DNA of 64,000 nt from the NCBI GenBank assembly GCA_963706885.1, contig CAVPNX010000023.1, positions 1 through 64,000 on the forward strand, in the 5' to 3' direction. Made by a program: the position numbers and the translations under genes. Source of the stretch: Prado023 sp963706885 (GTDB lineage: Bacteria; Actinomycetota; Actinomycetes; S36-B12; CAIYMF01). Below are positions 35,874-45,381 of the stretch, in pieces. Within the stretch, counting starts at the first letter, position 1. Each line of letters begins with the position of its first letter. The notes below the pieces were generated by a model, which was not told the origin of the DNA, did no database searches, and saw only the letters and a program-made list of their open reading frames with translations.

Positions 35874-36862
35874 TCACCACTGGTCGTGGATCGAGGCGCG
35901 CAGGCGCCGGTCGTAGAGGTCGGTGACGGCCGCGGTGAACTCCGCACCCAGTGGGGGGACCAGCCCGGCCGCGGCGTTGTCCCGGGCCTGCTCGGCGGAC
36001 CTTGCCCCGGGGATGACCGTGGTGACGCCGTCGAGCTGCGCGACCCAGGCCAGGGCGGCGCGCGCCGGTGACAGGTCGCGCGAGGCGGCCAGGGCGGCGA
36101 ACTCCCGGGCAGCCCGCACCCCGTCGTCGTAGTCGACACCGGAGAACGTCTCACCACGGTCGAAGGACTCCCCGTGCCGGTTGTAGGTCCGGTGGTCATC
36201 GGCGGCGAAGGTGGTGGTCTCGCTGTACCGCCCCGACAGCAGGCCGCTGGCCAGCGGGACGCGGGCGATGATCCCCACGCCGGCGTCGCGGGCGGCGGGC
36301 AGGACCGCCTCCAGCGGCTTGAGCCGGAAGGCGTTGATGATGATCTGGATGGAGGCCACGCCCGGCCGGGCGATCGCGGCCAGCGCCTGGTCGACGGTCT
36401 CCACGCTGACGCCGTACGCCGCCATCACGCCCTCGGCGACCAGCGTGTCGAGGTTGTCGAACACCTCGTCGCTGGTGATCACGTCACTCGGTGGGCAGTG
36501 CAGCTGCACCAGGTCCAGGGTGTCGGTGCGCAGGTTCGCCCGCGAGCGGTCGGTCCAGGTGCGGAAGTTGGCCATCGAGTAGTTCTCGCGGCGCTGCTCG
36601 GCGCGCCGGCCCATCTTCGTCGCCACGAACACGTCCAGCCCCGGGTTGGCGGCCAGGAACTCGGCGATCGTCTGCTCGCTGCGGCCGTCGCCGTACACGT
36701 CAGCGGTGTCGAACATGGTGACGCCGGCGTCGACGGACGCGCGCCAGCACGGCACAGGGCGTCCTCCGGCTGGACCTGCCCCCAGTCGGCGCCGAGCTGC
36801 CACGTGCCCAGGGAGATGACCGAGACGGCCCGCCCCGTCCGGCCCAGGACGCGCGCGGGCAT
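35874..36862 (-). CDS. Aldo/keto reductase (one frameshift)
   Basis: About 329 residues. The N-terminus MPARVLGRTGRAVSVISLG (ATG 36862) is in one frame and the rest in another, with the shift near 36750 close to the expected SVDAGVTMFDTADVYGDGRS. The catalytic Tyr is in DTADVYGDG and the catalytic Lys in DVFVATKMGRR; VTTVIPGARSAEQARDNAAA is the NADP-binding end. Related to the Tas/YghZ-like AKR group; the carbonyl substrate is unknown. Downstream of galK on the same strand with a 70-bp gap, so possibly part of the sugar region. Confidence 0.8.
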
Positions 36863-36932
36863 GGTCCCGGCGACCGCGCCTGCGGCGGATCGCCGGTCCG
36901 GATCGGGCGTCAGCGTCCATCAGGGTCCTCCA

Positions 36933-38117
36933 TCACTCGGTGGCGGTCGGGGCGACCTGGTCGATCCGGCGGGCGCCGGCGGCGGGGGTGACGGTCCGGA
37001 AGGTGGGGGCGGCCAGGCCCTCGCGGGTCAGCGCCTCACGCACCGAGGCCTGGACCTGGGCGACGTCGGCGGGCCGGCAGAGCGTCACCACGTTGCCCCC
37101 GAATCCGCCGCCGGTCATCCGGGCTGCCGTCGCCCCACCCACAACTGCGGCGGACACGGCGACGTCGAGCTCCGGGCAGCTGACCTCGTAGTCGCGCGAG
37201 AGGGAGGTGTGCGACCCGGCGAACGCCCTGCCCAGCGCCGGGGCATCGGCCTCCTCGAACGCGCGGACCGCGTCGGCGACCCGAGCCTGCTCGGTGATCA
37301 CATGCCGCGCACGGCGGGCGTCGGGCTCGGGCAGCGCATCGACCCGCGAGATCTCGCCCAACGGGACCTCGGCCAGGTACGTGACCCCGAGTGTGGCGGC
37401 AGCGCGCTCACAGGACGCCCGGCGATCCGCGTAGGCGCCGTCAGCCAGGTCGTGGCGCACGTTGGTGTCGATGAGCAGGACCTGCAGGCCCAGGCGGTCC
37501 AGGTGCAGGGGGACCGGCTGGGTCGCCAGCGTCGCGGAGTCCAGCAGCAGGGCACTGTCGGGCTGGGCGAGCATCGACACGGCCTGGTCCATGATCCCGC
37601 AGGGGACGTGGGCGTACTCGTGCTCGACCTGCTGGGCGGCCAGCGCGATCTCCATCGGGGCGACCTCGACCCCACCGAGGGCGATCACGGCGCTGAGCAC
37701 GGCGCACTCCAGGGACGCCGAGGAGGACAGCCCGGCGCCCAGGGGGAGGTCCGCGTCGATCGACAGGTCCACACCTCCGACGTACCACCCGCGGTCCGCG
37801 GCGACCGCCAGCGCACCGACCACGTACCCGAGCCACCCGTTGGCCGCGGTGGGGTCGAACGTCGCGAGGTCGACCGTGGCGATCGGCCCGTTGACCTGGC
37901 GCGAGTGCAGGGCGAGGCGTCCGTCGGTGCGGGGCGAGACTGCGCACATGGTGCCCAGGTCGATGGCCATCGGCAGCACGTTCCCACCGTTGTAGTCGGT
38001 GTGCTCGCCGATCAGGTTCACCCGACCGGGGGCGAACGTGATGGCCTCCGGGGCGGTGCCGAAGAGCGTCTGGTGCCGGTTGTGCGCCTGCTCGGCGCGT
38101 TGTGCGTCGTCGATCAT
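36933..38117 (-). CDS. galK: Galactokinase
   Basis: 394 residues, GHMP kinase family: ATP-dependent phosphorylation of alpha-D-galactose at C1. Motifs in order: GRVNLIGEHTDYNGG (sugar binding), PLGAGLSSSASLE (ATP P-loop) and RMTGGGFGGNVV (third motif). ATG 38117 is chosen because AGGAGG lies ten bases before it; an in-frame extension to 38192 has no support. Divergent from the arabinose operon over a 378-bp region; no galT or galE is seen nearby, so the rest of the Leloir pathway must be elsewhere. Confidence 0.9.
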   Translation of the reverse strand: MIDDAQRAEQAHNRHQTLFGTAPEAITFAPGRVNLIGEHTDYNGGNVLPMAIDLGTMCAVSPRTDGRLALHSRQVNGPIATVDLATFDPTAANGWLGYVVGALAVAADRGWYVGGVDLSIDADLPLGAGLSSSASLECAVLSAVIALGGVEVAPMEIALAAQQVEHEYAHVPCGIMDQAVSMLAQPDSALLLDSATLATQPVPLHLDRLGLQVLLIDTNVRHDLADGAYADRRASCERAAATLGVTYLAEVPLGEISRVDALPEPDARRARHVITEQARVADAVRAFEEADAPALGRAFAGSHTSLSRDYEVSCPELDVAVSAAVVGGATAARMTGGGFGGNVVTLCRPADVAQVQASVREALTREGLAAPTFRTVTPAAGARRIDQVAPTATE

Positions 38118-38495
38118 CTCGGCGGTCTCCTCCTGGGCGTGTCCATGACCCGTGACCATTCTGCCCGGCGCGGGTCCGGCACGTCGGATCACGTGGCTGC
38201 GGCGGCATCATGTTACCGCTCCCACGCCGACGTGGCTCGTAGTGGTGGCCAGGGCCGCTGCGGGCATGGTCGCAACGACGCGGATGCCCCCATCGGGAGC
38301 GGTCGCCACGTATTCGTGCGGGACAGCGAGCCCGCGGAGGCCCGCGGCGGGGCTCGTGCCACCGAAGTGGTCCCGGTGAACCGCTCGTTACCAAATCGTT
38401 ATCGACACACGGCGAGTCGGGGACGTCCAGCGCTTGACTCCGATCTTGTTAGCGCTAACTATTGGCCCAGACGGGACAAGAGGGTGAGGTGCGAG
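38118..38495. promoter_or_regulatory. galK/araB divergent intergenic region
   Basis: 378 bp with no gene. Contains TCGTTACC-AAA-TCGTTATC at 38385-38403 (same layout as before transporter 1), a -35-like TTGACT at 38434-38439, and the LacI-type palindrome GTTAGCGCTAAC at 38448-38459. Toward galK there are inverted copies of ACCGCTCCC (38215-38223) and GGGAGCGGT (38295-38303), the half-site of another LacI-type operator class. TAACAT on the minus strand near 38210 could be a galK -10. Confidence 0.5.
38448..38459 (+). promoter_or_regulatory. LacI-family operator overlapping the araB core promoter
   Basis: GTTAGCGCTAAC is a perfect 12-bp palindrome with the central CG typical of LacI-family operators. 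It fills the space between TTGACT (38434-38439) and the expected -10 (about 38456-38462), so a bound repressor would block RNA polymerase. The LacI gene at 46731-47768, at the far end of this sugar region, is the natural candidate. Confidence 0.65.
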
Positions 38496-40178
38496 GTGGA
38501 CGGCCAGCGCGAGTCCTACGTGATCGGGGTCGACTTCGGGTCCCTGTCCGGCCGCGCCGTGGTGGTCCGGGTCAGCGACGGGGTGGAGCTCGCGGGCGCC
38601 TCGCTGGACTACCCGCACGCCGTCCTGGACCGGGTCCTGCCCGACGGCATCACCCCGCTGGGACCCGACTGGGCCCTGCAGGTCCCCAGCGACTACGTCG
38701 ACGTCCTGCGCACCGCCGTTCCCGAGGCGGTCCGCGCAGCGGGGATCGACCCCGCGGACGTGATCGGCATCGGCACCGACTTCACCGCCTGCACGATGGT
38801 CCCGACCACCACCGACGGCACGCCGCTCAACGAGCTCCCCGAGTTCGCCAGCAACCCGCACGCCTACGTCAAGCTCTGGAAGCACCACGCCGCGCAGCCC
38901 CAGGCCGATCGGATCAACGCCCTGGCCGCCGAGCGCGGCGAGTCGTGGCTGCCGCGCTACGGCGGGCTCATCTCCTCGGAGTGGGAGTTCGCCAAGGGCC
39001 TGCAGGTGCTGGAGGAGGCCCCCGAGGTCTACGCCGCGATGGACCGCTGGGTCGAGGCCGCGGACTGGATCATCTGGCAGCTGTGCGGCACCTACGTGCG
39101 CAACGCCTGCACCGCCGGCTACAAGGGGATCCTCCAGGACGGCGCCTACCCCTCGCGGGAGTTCCTCGCCGCGCTGAACCCCGACTTCGCCGACTTCGTG
39201 GCCAGCAAGCTCGAGCACCCGATCGGGCAGCTGGGCGCCCGCGCCGGGGGCCTCACCGCCCAGGCCGCGGAATGGACCGGCCTGCGCCCGGGCATCGCCG
39301 TGGCGGTCGGCAACGTGGACGCCCACGTCACCGCCCCGGCCGCCCAGGCCGTCGAGCCGGGCCAGATGGTCGCGATCATGGGCACCTCGACCTGCCACGT
39401 GATGAACGGCGAGTCCCTGCACGAGGTCCCCGGGATGTGCGGGGTCGTCGACGGCGGGATCACCGCGGGGCTCTGGGGCTACGAGGCCGGCCAGAGCGGC
39501 GTCGGCGACATCTTCGGCTGGTTCGTCGACACCAGCGTTCCGGCCAGCTACGCGCAGGCCGCTGCCGAGGCCGGGGTCTCCCTGCACGAGCACCTGACCG
39601 CGCTGGCAGCCCAGCAGCGGGTGGGCGAGCATGGTCTGGTCGCCCTGGACTGGCACAGCGGCAACCGCTCGGTGCTGGTCGACCACGAGCTCTCCGGGGT
39701 GATCGTCGGCCAGACCCTGAGCACCCGGCCCGAGGACCAGTACCGGGCCCTGATGGAGTCCACGGCCTTCGGCACGCGCCGGATCATCGAGTCCTTCACC
39801 GAGTCCGGGATCCCCGTCACCGAGCTGGTCGTCGCCGGCGGACTGCTCAAGAACACGTTCCTCATGCAGATGTACGCCGACGTGACCAACCTGCCCCTGA
39901 GCACGATCGACTCCGCGCAGGGACCGGCCCTCGGCTCGGCGATCCACGCGGCGGTCGCCGCGGGCGCCTACCCGGACGTGCTGGCGGCCTCGCGGGCGAT
40001 GGGCCGCTCGATCCGGGGTGTCTACAACCCCGATCCGGCCGATGCGGCCGCCTACGACGAGCTGTACGCCGAGTACCTGCTCCTGCACGACTACTTCGGC
40101 CGGGGTGCCAACGACGTGATGCACCGGCTCAAGGCCCGCCGTCGTGCTGTGGCTGCCCAGATCGCGGCGGGGGCCTGA
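38496..40178 (+). CDS. araB: Ribulokinase
   Basis: 560 residues, FGGY kinase family: phosphorylates L-ribulose to L-ribulose 5-phosphate. YVIGVDFGSLSGRAVVVRV is the phosphate-1 loop, GIGTDFTACTMVP is the ribulokinase-type segment, MGTSTCHVMNG the phosphate-2 loop, and ELVVAGGLLKNTFLMQMYAD the adenosine motif. The GTG at 38496 follows GAGG by 6 bp; a GTG at 38484 is too close to its ribosome-binding site. First gene of araB-araD-araA. The frame remains open far upstream, but that part is antisense to galK and non-coding. Intact. Confidence 0.92.
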   Translation: MDGQRESYVIGVDFGSLSGRAVVVRVSDGVELAGASLDYPHAVLDRVLPDGITPLGPDWALQVPSDYVDVLRTAVPEAVRAAGIDPADVIGIGTDFTACTMVPTTTDGTPLNELPEFASNPHAYVKLWKHHAAQPQADRINALAAERGESWLPRYGGLISSEWEFAKGLQVLEEAPEVYAAMDRWVEAADWIIWQLCGTYVRNACTAGYKGILQDGAYPSREFLAALNPDFADFVASKLEHPIGQLGARAGGLTAQAAEWTGLRPGIAVAVGNVDAHVTAPAAQAVEPGQMVAIMGTSTCHVMNGESLHEVPGMCGVVDGGITAGLWGYEAGQSGVGDIFGWFVDTSVPASYAQAAAEAGVSLHEHLTALAAQQRVGEHGLVALDWHSGNRSVLVDHELSGVIVGQTLSTRPEDQYRALMESTAFGTRRIIESFTESGIPVTELVVAGGLLKNTFLMQMYADVTNLPLSTIDSAQGPALGSAIHAAVAAGAYPDVLAASRAMGRSIRGVYNPDPADAAAYDELYAEYLLLHDYFGRGANDVMHRLKARRRAVAAQIAAGA

Positions 40179-40179
40179 C

Positions 40180-40870
40180 ATGACGATCTCCCCCGAGGCC
40201 CGACCTGCCCTGGATGCCCTGCGCGCCCAGGTGGCCGCCCTGCACGCCGAGCTGACCCGCTACGAGCTGGTGATCTGGACCGCGGGCAACGTCTCGGCGC
40301 GGGTGCCCGGCGCATGACCTGATGGTCATCAAGCCCTCGGGCGTGGCCTACGACGAGCTGTCGGCCGAGCGGATGGTCGTCACCGACCTGTACGGCAACC
40401 TCGTCGAGGGCGACTCCGCCCCCTCGTCGGACACGGCCGCGCACGCCTACGTGTACCGGCACATGCCCGAGGTCGGCGGCGTGGTGCACACGCACTCGAC
40501 CTACGCCTGCGCCTGGGCGGCCCGCCGCGAGGCCATCCCCTGCGTGCTGACGATGATCGCCGACGAGTTCGGCGGCGAGATCCCGATCGGCCCGTTCGCC
40601 CGGATCGGCGACGACTCGATCGGGGCGGGCATCGTCGACGTCCTGCGGGGCAGTCGCTCGCCGGCCGTCCTGATGGCCAACCACGGCCCGTTCACGATCG
40701 GCCCGGACGCACGCTCGGCGGTCAAGGCCGCCGTGATGCTCGAGGACGTCGCGCGCACGGTGCACATCTCCCGCCAGCTCGGCGAACCCGTTCCCCTGGC
40801 CACCGAGGACATCGATGGCCTGTACGAGCGCTACCAGAACGTCTACGGACAGCACGGAGGACAGCGATGA
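40180..40870 (+). CDS. araD: L-ribulose-5-phosphate 4-epimerase (one frameshift)
   Basis: Makes D-xylulose 5-phosphate from L-ribulose 5-phosphate; class II aldolase fold, about 229 residues. The N-terminal piece MTISPEARPALDALRAQV runs to a premature TGA at 40316; the reading then continues in another frame (DLMVIKPSGVAYDEL) after VIWTAGNVSARVPG, so the break is an indel near 40312. Metal-binding HTHSTYACAWA and the TMIADEFGGEIP segment are present. ATG 40180 is one base after the araB stop. Its own stop overlaps the araA start. Confidence 0.88.
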
Positions 40871-42373
40871 CCGCCCAGGCACCCGCCCAGATCTGGTTCC
40901 TCACCGGGAGCCAGACGCTCTACGGCGACGAGGTCCTGGCCCAGGTGGCCGAGCAGTCCGGTGAGATCGCCCGCACGCTCGATGCGTCGGACGCGATCCC
41001 CTTCGAGGTCGTGTTCAAGCCGGTGCTCAAGGAGGCCGACGCGATCCGGCGCACCATGATCGAGGCGAGCGCCGACGACGCCTGCATCGGCGTGATCGCG
41101 TGGATGCACACGTTCAGCCCGGCCAAGATGTGGATCTCGGGCCTGGAGGCGCTGCGCAAGCCGCTGCTGCACCTGCACACGCAGGCCAACCGCGACCTGC
41201 CGTGGGCGACCATCGACATGGACTTCATGAACCTCAACCAGGCCGCCCACGGCGACCGGGAGTTCGGCTTCGTGCAGACCCGGATGGGCATCGCGCGCAA
41301 GACCGTCGCCGGCCACGTCAGCGACCCCGTCGTCGCCGAGCGGATCGGGCAGTGGGCGCGGGCCGCAGCAGGGGCCGCCGCCATGCGCTCGATGCGCCTG
41401 GCCCGCTTCGGGGACAACATGCGCAACGTCGCCGTCACCGAGGGCGACAAGGTCGAGGCCGAGATCCGCTTCGGGGTCTCGGTGAACACCTACGGCGTCA
41501 ACGACCTGGTCGCGGTCGTCGACGCGGTGGCCGAGTCCGAGATCGATGCCCTGGTCGCCGAGTACGCCGACCTGTACGACATCGCCCCCGAGCTGGCACG
41601 CCGGTGCTGCCCGCCACGATGCGCTGCGGTACGGCGCTCGCATCGAGGCGGGCCTGCGCCGGTTCCTCACCGACGGCGGCTTCACGGCCTTCACCTCGAA
41701 CTTCGAGGACCTCGGCGGGCTGCGCCAGCTCCCCGGACTGGCCGTCCAGCGGCTGATGGCCGACGGCTACGGGTTCGCCGGTGAGGGCGACTGGAAGACC
41801 GCGGTGATGGTCCGCACGTTCAAGGTGATGGCCCAGGGCCTGCCCGGCGGCACGTCCTTCATGGAGGACTACACCTACCACCTGGCCCCGGGCGCGGAGA
41901 AGATCCTCGGCGCGCACATGCTCGAGGTCTGCCCGTCGATCACCGACGAGCGCCCGCGCCTGGAGATCCATCCCCTGTCCATCGGCGGTCGGGAGGACCC
42001 GGTCCGCCTGGTCTTCACCGCCACGCCGGCCGCAGGGGTGGTCCTCGGCCTGTGCGATATGGGCGATAGGTTCCGTTTCGTGGCGAACGAGGTGCAGCTC
42101 GTCGCCCCCGACGCGGACCTGCCGAACCTGCCCGTCGCCCGCGCCGTGTGGCGCCCGGCGCCGGACCTGCGCACCTCGGCCGAGGCGTGGATCACCGCCG
42201 GGGGCCCCCACCACACCGTGCTCACCACGGCCCTGTCCGCGGAGCACCTGTGGGACCTGTCGGAGATCGTCGGCACCGAGCTGGCGCTCATCGACAGCAC
42301 AACAGACATCCGTCACTTCATCCAGGAGCGACGGTGGAGCCAGGCGTACTACCGCCTGGCTCTGGGCTTCTAG
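40867..42373 (+). CDS. araA: L-arabinose isomerase (one frameshift)
   Basis: Interconverts L-arabinose and L-ribulose. About 502 residues, usual length. QIWFLTGSQTLYGDEVL is the family N-terminus, WMHTFSPAKMWISGLEAL and LHLHTQANRDLPW are conserved, and TSFMEDYTYHLAPGAEKILG gives the metal-binding Glu and His region. The frame breaks near 41600 (after DIAPELA), where a short GC-rich stretch leads to the frame of the C-terminal half. ATGA overlap with araD. It is the last enzyme gene before the transporter genes. Confidence 0.9.
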
Positions 42374-42394
42374 CCCGAAGCCAGGCGCACGACC

Positions 42395-42417
42395 CATGGG
42401 ACGAGCCCCGTCCCATG
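42395..42417 (+). promoter_or_regulatory. Hairpin between araA and chvE2
   Basis: CATGGGAC (42395-42402) and GTCCCATG (42410-42417) form an 8-bp stem with a 7-nt loop, 20 bp before the ATG of chvE2. Being short and inside the operon, it may be a processing/stability element that separates the ara enzymes from the abundant binding-protein mRNA. Confidence 0.4.
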
Positions 42418-42439
42418 AACCACCAGGAAGGAATGCTCA

Positions 42440-43567
42440 ATGAGGAAGTACGTATCCGCATTCGCAGCAGCGGGGCTCATCTTCAGCCTCGCCGCCTGCA
42501 GCAGCGGCAGCGAGACCGCCGCGCCCGCCGCGTCCGGCGAGGCGTCAGCTGCGGCCGGCGACTGCACCCCGGGCGAGAAGGGGACCATCGGTGTGGCCAT
42601 GCCCACCAAGTCCTCGACCCGCTGGATCGCCGACGGCGACGCCATGGTGGAGCAGCTGACGGCCGCCGGCTACCAGGTCGACCTGCAGTACGCCGAGGAC
42701 GACATCCCGACCCAGGTCTCCCAGGTGGAGAACATGGTCACCAAGGGCGTGCAGATGCTGGTCATCGCCGCGATCGACGGCACGGCCCTGGGTGACATCC
42801 TGAACACGGCCGAGGAGTCCAACATCCCGGTCATCGCCTACGACCGGTTGATCCGCGAGTCGGATGCCGTGGACTACTACTCCACGTTCGACAACTTCGG
42901 TGTGGGCGTGCTCCAGGCCGAGGCACTGGTTGCCGGCCTCGAGGCCACCGGCCGTGAGGCGCCGTACAACGTCGAGCTGTTCGCCGGGTCCCCCGACGAC
43001 AACAACGCGACCTTCTTCTGGAACGGCGCCATGTCGGTCCTGCAGCCGCTGATCGACAAGGGCGACATGGTGGTCGTCTCCGGCCAGACCGAGTTCGATC
43101 AGGCCGCGATCCTGCGGTGGGACCCGGCAACGGCCCAGAAGCGCATGGAGGACCTGCTGACCAGCGCGTACACCACCGAGACCGTTGACGGCGTCCTCTC
43201 GCCGTACGACGGCCTGTCGCTGGGCATCATCGCGGCGCTGAAGGCCAACGGCTACGGCGAGGGCGACAAGCCCCTGTCGGTCGTCACCGGCCAGGACGCC
43301 GAGATCCAGTCCGTCCAGTCCATCAACAAGGACGAGCAGAGCTCGACGGTGTTCAAGGACACCCGCGAGCTGGCGAAGGTCACGGTCGGGATGATCGAGG
43401 CGATCGGCAACTGCGAGGAGCCCGAGGTCAACGACACCGAGACCTACGACAACGGCGTCAAGGTCGTCCCGAGCTACCTGCTCAAGCCGATCACCGTGGT
43501 GAAGGCCAACGTCACCGAGGCCCTGGTCGACTCGGGCTACTACACCCAGGAAGAGATCGACGGCTGA
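42440..43567 (+). CDS. chvE: ChvE-like sugar-binding lipoprotein (transporter 2)
   Basis: 375 residues. Lipoprotein signal with lipobox LAAC at residue 20, an Ala/Ser-rich linker, and the ChvE-type fold (TIGVAMPTKSSTRWIADGD; VIAYDRLIRESDAVDYYSTF; VVTGQDAEIQSVQSINKDEQ). The PTKSxxRW segment is the typical start of multiple-monosaccharide binding proteins. SD AGGAAGGA lies upstream. It sits directly behind araBDA, so L-arabinose is the likely ligand, with D-galactose possible because both share the pyranose configuration and galK/galM are in the same region. This is inference. Confidence 0.9.
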   Translation: MRKYVSAFAAAGLIFSLAACSSGSETAAPAASGEASAAAGDCTPGEKGTIGVAMPTKSSTRWIADGDAMVEQLTAAGYQVDLQYAEDDIPTQVSQVENMVTKGVQMLVIAAIDGTALGDILNTAEESNIPVIAYDRLIRESDAVDYYSTFDNFGVGVLQAEALVAGLEATGREAPYNVELFAGSPDDNNATFFWNGAMSVLQPLIDKGDMVVVSGQTEFDQAAILRWDPATAQKRMEDLLTSAYTTETVDGVLSPYDGLSLGIIAALKANGYGEGDKPLSVVTGQDAEIQSVQSINKDEQSSTVFKDTRELAKVTVGMIEAIGNCEEPEVNDTETYDNGVKVVPSYLLKPITVVKANVTEALVDSGYYTQEEIDG

Positions 43568-43602
43568 TCCTCACCCACCTGCCCACGGGCACACGGTGAG
43601 AA

Positions 43603-43646
43603 GGTGGGTGGTGGTCGCAGAGCACATCCTGCAACCACCACCCACC
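43603..43646 (+). promoter_or_regulatory. Strong hairpin between chvE2 and mmsA2, with an alternative pairing
   Basis: GGTGGGTGGTGGT (43603-43615) pairs perfectly with ACCACCACCCACC (43634-43646), 13 bp. The same left arm can instead pair with CACCCACC at 43572-43579, giving a mutually exclusive upstream hairpin. In binding-protein operons such structures protect the 3' end of the binding-protein mRNA and reduce expression of the downstream genes; whether this one attenuates is not known. Confidence 0.5.
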
Positions 43647-43713
43647 ACAACCCGCACCACGGCAGCAGCCACGCTGCCACCCAGACCACGGAGCCACACG
43701 GAGGCTGTCAGAC

Positions 43714-45245
43714 ATGAGCGGACCCATCCTCGAGATGCGCTCCATCACCAAGGAGTTCCCGGGGGTCAAGGCGCTGTCGGACGTGAACCTCACTGTCCAC
43801 GACGGCGAGATCCACGCGATCTGCGGGGAGAACGGCGCCGGCAAGTCGACCCTGATGAAGGTCCTGTCCGGTGTGTACCCGCACGGCAGCTACGACGGCG
43901 AGATCATCTACGAGGGCCAGCCGGTGGAGTTCCGCGACATCCGGGCCAGTGAGCATGCCGGGATCGTGATCATCCACCAGGAGCTGGCCCTGATCCCCGA
44001 GCTGTCGATCGCCGAGAACATCTTCCTCGGCAACGAGAACGTCTCCCGCGGGGTGATCTCCTGGGACCGGACCAACCGGGAGGCACACGACCTGCTCGTG
44101 CGCGTCGGGCTGTCGGAGAACCCGCTGACCCCGATCAAGCAGCTGGGCATCGGCAAGCAGCAGCTGGTCGAGATCGCCAAGGCCCTGTCCCGCAACGTCA
44201 AGCTGCTCATCCTCGACGAGCCGACCGCGGCGCTCAACGACGACGACTCCGCGCACCTGCTGAACCTGCTGCGTGAGCTGAAGGCCAAGGGCATCACCAG
44301 CATCATGATCTCCCACAAGCTCAACGAGATCGCCGCCATCGCCGACAGCATCACGATCCTGCGCGACGGCCGGACGATCGAGACCCTCGAGGTCGCCGGT
44401 GGTGGGGTCGACGAGGACCGGATCATCCAGGGGATGGTCGGCCGGGACCTCGAGCACCGCTTCCCGCCCTACACCCCCGAGATCGGGGAGGTGCTCTTCG
44501 AGGTCAAGGGCTGGAACGTCTTCAGCCCGGTCGACCACTCGCGTCCGGTCGTCATCGATGCGAACCTCGAGGTCCGTCGGGGCGAGATCGTCGGCATCGC
44601 CGGGCTCATGGGCGCCGGGCGCACCGAGCTCGCCCGATCGGTCTTCGGCAAGTCCTACGGAGCCCGGATCAGCGGCACGCTCGTCCTCGAGGGCAAGGAG
44701 CTCGAGCTGAACTCGGTCGCCGAGGCGATCGACTCGGGGTTGGCCTACGTGACGGAGGACCGCAAGTCCCTGGGACTGAACCTGCTCGATGACATCAAGA
44801 CCTCCATCACCTCGGCGGGCATCCACAAGCTGCAGCGTGGCCTCACAGTCGACGAGAACGAGGAGGTCACGGTCGCCGAGGGCTTCCGCGGCCGCATGAA
44901 CATCAAGGCACCGACCGTCGAGGCCAAGGTCGCCCAGCTCTCCGGGCGGCAACCAGCAGAAGGTCGTCCTGAGCAAGTGGATCTACACCGACGCGAAGGT
45001 GATGATCCTCGACGAGCCGACCCGTGGGATCGACGTCGGCGCCAAGTACGAGATCTACGGGTTCGTCCAGGAGATGGCCAAGGCAGGGCAACGCCGTCAT
45101 CGTCATCTCCTCCGAGCTCCCTGAGCTGCTGGGGCTCTGCGACCGCATCTACACGCTGGCCGAGGGGCGGATCACAGCGGAGTTCGTGGCCAGCGAGGCC
45201 ACCCAGGAGTCACTGATGCGCCAGATGACGACAAGCAGCCGGTGA
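43714..45245 (+). CDS. mmsA: Multiple-monosaccharide ABC transporter ATP-binding protein (transporter 2), two frameshifts
   Basis: About 510 residues, double ABC protein and close paralogue of the one at 14775-16340 (both read EMRSITKEFPGVKALSDV and LALIPELSI). Walker A GENGAGKST, LILDEPTAALNDDD, degenerate second Walker A GLMGAGRTEL, signature SGGNQQKVVLSKW and MILDEPTRGIDVGAKYEIYG. Frame breaks near 44945 (in the LSGG signature) and near 45085 (before AVIVISSELPELLG). ATG 43714 begins MSGPILEMRSITKEF. The stop TGA at 45243-45245 lies 5 bp before a tandem repeat that precedes mmsB2. Confidence 0.88.
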
Positions 45246-45250
45246 CAGCG

Positions 45251-45381
45251 ATGACCTCCCCCGTCGAGCAGAAGGTGACACCGATGACCTCCCCTGACGA
45301 GCAGAAGGTGCCGGCGATGACCTCCCCCGACCAGCAGAAGGTGACACAGATGACCTCCCCCGTCGAGCAGAAGGTGACCCG
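45251..45381 (+). repeat. Four tandem 33-bp repeats, each a ribosome-binding site plus start codon, before mmsB2
   Basis: Units start at 45251, 45284, 45317 and 45350, each reading ATGACCTCCCC-N-GAGCAGAAGGTG, with small differences. Each AAGGTG is followed 6-7 bases later by the next ATG; the last serves mmsB2 at 45382. All four are in one frame and encode MTSPVEQKVTP-type 11-residue repeats, a 44-codon reading frame whose TGA (45383-45385) overlaps the mmsB2 ATG. The end of mmsA2 (AGCAGCCGGTGACAGCG) looks like the parent of the unit. So the translation-initiation region seems to have multiplied. Confidence 0.85.

Noticed and set aside
36174..40178. A 1334-codon open frame covering araB and the galK antisense strand
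   Set aside because: Only the part from 38496 has a recognisable protein; upstream it is antisense to a real galK and has the low-complexity composition of a GC-rich shadow frame.
40300..40330. Programmed frameshifting in araD
   Set aside because: No slippery heptamer or downstream structure; similar breaks occur in many genes and fit sequencing error.
45251..45381. CRISPR array
   Set aside because: The units are contiguous, with no spacers, and have coding periodicity and start codons.
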